Assembly (NCBI GenBank): GCA_002371785.1
Contig: DFGU01000086.1
Location: 1-22,900, forward strand
Direction of reading: 5' to 3'
DNA length: 22,900 nt
Source: Bacteroidales bacterium UBA3742
GTDB taxonomy: Bacteria > Bacteroidota > Bacteroidia > Bacteroidales > Paludibacteraceae
Part shown: piece after piece, positions 21,280-22,900 of the stretch
Layout: every line of letters starts with the position of its first letter
Numbering within the stretch: the first letter of the stretch is position 1
Translations under genes and position numbers: made by a program
Notes under the pieces: model-generated
What the model was told of the DNA's origin: nothing
What the model saw: only the letters and a program-made list of their open reading frames with translations
Database searches by the model: none

Positions 21280-22283
21280 CGGTTCTTGGTCTCCTTGATA
21301 TAGGTTACTAACTGTTTCTCAAGCGGCGCAAGGTCTTCGCCCAGGTCCACCTCAATAGGGATAGCTTGCAGTCGGCTGGCGAGGCGGTCGTATAAGGGTG
21401 TGCCGTGCATACGGACGAGGTCTTTCTCCGTTGTGAGTACAAAATCGAAGGCCTCAGCACGCGCAAGGATACGTTCGGTATCCCTATCGGTGAAGCGGTG
21501 ATGATCCGGAAAGGCCATCAGTTCGGCGCCGGAATAATGATGCTGGACGTACTGCATTAGGTATTGTGGATTGGCAATGCCGGCGAGCACGAGCGGTCGG
21601 CCTTGCATACCCACCTCCTGATAACGTATGCGGGAGAAGTAAAGCTGCATATAGGCCGGCAGGCGGAGGTGGTTGTCCACCACGCGTCGGTCGATCGGCA
21701 GAAGGTCGTCCGGACAGTTGGTCACGATGATAGCGTTGGCCTTGAGCACACGTTGTTTGAGGTCGCGCAGCCGTCCCCATGGCAACATATGGTCGTCCTT
21801 GTATAGCCGGTCGTAAGACGTGAGGATGATATTGTAGCCGGCTTTTAGGCGGCGGTGCTGGAAAGCATCGTCAAGCAGGATCACATCCAGGTCGGGGAAC
21901 TGTTTTTGAAGTTGGCGTACACCTCGTACGCGATCTTCGCATACGGCAACACGCACCTCGGGGTACTTCATATAGAGCAACATAGCCTCATCGCCTATGG
22001 TGCGTGCAGTAGCATGTTCGTCGGCCAGCACGAAGCCATGCGTAGCGCGTCGGTAGCCACGTGAGAGAACGGCTACGCGAAACCGGGGCGAAAGCATACG
22101 TATGAGAGCCTCTACGTGGGGCGTCTTGCCCGTACCGCCTACGGCCAGGTTGCCCACACATATGGTGGGTATATCCACCTCGTGGGATGGCAACACATGC
22201 TCGTCGTAGAGCAGATGGCGCAGCCATACGGCGGTGGCATAGAGGCCGCTGAGGGGTGCTGTGAGTACATCAGTCCAGGTCAT
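21258..22283 (-). CDS. lpxK: Tetraacyldisaccharide 4'-kinase
   Basis: LpxK adds the 4'-phosphate to the lipid A precursor at the inner membrane. The 341-residue protein has an N-terminal hydrophobic region (LSGLYATAVWLRHLLYD) and the unusual P-loop GNLAVGGTGKTP (residues 44-55), followed by VAVLSRGYRR and LLDDAFQHRRL, all LpxK marks. The start is ATG at 22283. Between it and the sppA stop lies only the GGGTTAY heptamer array. Its end overlaps the msbA-like gene by 22 nt. Confidence 0.95.
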   Translation of the reverse strand: MTWTDVLTAPLSGLYATAVWLRHLLYDEHVLPSHEVDIPTICVGNLAVGGTGKTPHVEALIRMLSPRFRVAVLSRGYRRATHGFVLADEHATARTIGDEAMLLYMKYPEVRVAVCEDRVRGVRQLQKQFPDLDVILLDDAFQHRRLKAGYNIILTSYDRLYKDDHMLPWGRLRDLKQRVLKANAIIVTNCPDDLLPIDRRVVDNHLRLPAYMQLYFSRIRYQEVGMQGRPLVLAGIANPQYLMQYVQHHYSGAELMAFPDHHRFTDRDTERILARAEAFDFVLTTEKDLVRMHGTPLYDRLASRLQAIPIEVDLGEDLAPLEKQLVTYIKETKNRCASSRS

Positions 22284-22291
22284 GGTATGAT

Positions 22292-22347
22292 GGGTTATGG
22301 GTTACGGGTTACGGGTTATGGGTTATGGGTTATGGGTTACGGGTTAT
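22292..22347. repeat. Heptamer array, unit GGGTTAY x8, between sppA and lpxK
   Basis: Eight perfect-phase units begin at 22292, 22299, 22306, 22313, 22320, 22327, 22334 and 22341; only the last base varies (T or C). On the minus strand the unit reads RTAACCC, and the sppA stop TAA (22346-22344) is inside the first unit met. The plus strand has eight G-triplets separated by 4 nt, which could form a G-quadruplex. Confidence 0.95.
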
Positions 22348-22900
22348 TGGATCTTGACCTCAGGCATGAGGGCCATGATGCGAGGCTTGGAGCATAGCAC
22401 ACGCAGACGTGCGATCAGTTTCTCCTCGGGCGTCTTGTTCTCGTCGAGCATCGCCTCCAGCATCTCCTCCCACGGGTCTTTCACCTCAGGGTAGTAGCCC
22501 AGACGGTAGGTCTCCAGGTGCGCCAGTTCGGCTGCCTTGGTGATAGCCTTATCCAGGTCGCCCATCTCGTCCACCAGTCCCAGACGCTTAGCATCCTTGC
22601 CCAGCCATACGCGGCCTTCGCCGATAGCTTTGATCGAGTCTTGCGGCACGTGGCGTCCCTCGGCGCAACGCGAGGTGAAGAGGTCGTAGCCGCGCTCTAC
22701 CATGCTTTGCAGCAGAGCCGTCTCCTCGGGGTTCATGCCCTTGTATATCATGTTAGCCTCCAGCGAAGAGTGGCGATTGGTTTCCAGACCGTCGATGTCC
22801 AGTCCGATCTTGTCGCGCAGTTTGTTGACGTTGGGCACGAGGCCAAAGATACCGATCGAACCGGTCAGCGTGGTAGGTTCAGCGTAGATATAGTCGGCAC
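22344..22900 (-). CDS. sppA: Signal peptide peptidase SppA, C-terminal part (cut by window edge)
   Basis: The frame enters from the right edge and gives 185 residues. It begins ADYIYAEPTTLTGSIGIFG, the segment that follows the catalytic Ser of SppA (family S49), and continues through GEGRVWLGKDAKRLGLVDEMG, another SppA hallmark. The catalytic Ser itself is just outside the window. SppA is a membrane-bound serine protease that degrades leftover signal peptides. A GTG inside the frame at 22838 is not the true start. The gene leads the lpxK-msbA-mutS run in the window. Confidence 0.93.
   Translation of the reverse strand, partial: ADYIYAEPTTLTGSIGIFGLVPNVNKLRDKIGLDIDGLETNRHSSLEANMIYKGMNPEETALLQSMVERGYDLFTSRCAEGRHVPQDSIKAIGEGRVWLGKDAKRLGLVDEMGDLDKAITKAAELAHLETYRLGYYPEVKDPWEEMLEAMLDENKTPEEKLIARLRVLCSKPRIMALMPEVKIQ

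Overview
The window is chromosomal DNA from a member of the Bacteroidota, most likely order Bacteroidales; the family cannot be fixed from the sequence. The main reason is the promoter type: at least nine sites match the Bacteroidota primary-sigma pattern (TTTG near -33, TAnnTTTG near -7), each with a spacer of exactly 20 nt. The gene content agrees: DUF4924, DUF3987, a CarboxypepD_reg-like/TonB-dependent receptor, an rplY-pth-S4 cluster, and a lipid A kinase gene (lpxK) showing an outer membrane. Most starts have no clear Shine-Dalgarno sequence.

Layout. 1-5000 (minus strand) is the accessory part: the first 19 codons of an exported protein, a macro-domain-like gene coupled to a YbjQ/UPF0145 gene, an unrecognised 146-residue protein, a stand-alone DUF3987 gene ending in an inverted array of octamers, and a TIR-DUF805-beta-domain membrane protein followed in frame, behind two stop codons, by a zinc ribbon. 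5000-12540 is housekeeping: rpsO and rplS from divergent promoters, uvrB, murI (convergent to uvrB), tRNA-Gln(UUG) in a heavily structured transcript, rplY, pth, hslR, a DUF4924 gene and nth. 12560-16720 (plus) holds an exported protein, a reverse rubrerythrin and a TonB-dependent receptor. 16799-22900 (minus) is one run, sppA (partial)-lpxK-msbA-like-mutS, joining envelope genes to mismatch repair.

The most striking pattern is not a gene. Short tandem arrays with a unit of exactly 7 nt, but a different sequence at each place, occur at eight sites. Several begin at or contain the stop codon of the upstream gene. Intergenic arrays use units with a stop codon on the upstream gene's strand, so three units close all three frames. 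Two arrays inside genes use stop-free units and are translated as linkers.

Other points: a conserved motif inside the promoter spacers, a duplicated divergent promoter whose two copies seem to have decayed reciprocally, a terminator whose loop holds the next promoter's -33 element, and two genes with non-standard or missing start codons. No CRISPR array, rRNA, IS element, prophage or integrase was seen. The best candidate for an undescribed function is the TIR-DUF805 protein; the best candidate for an undescribed sequence class is the heptamer arrays.
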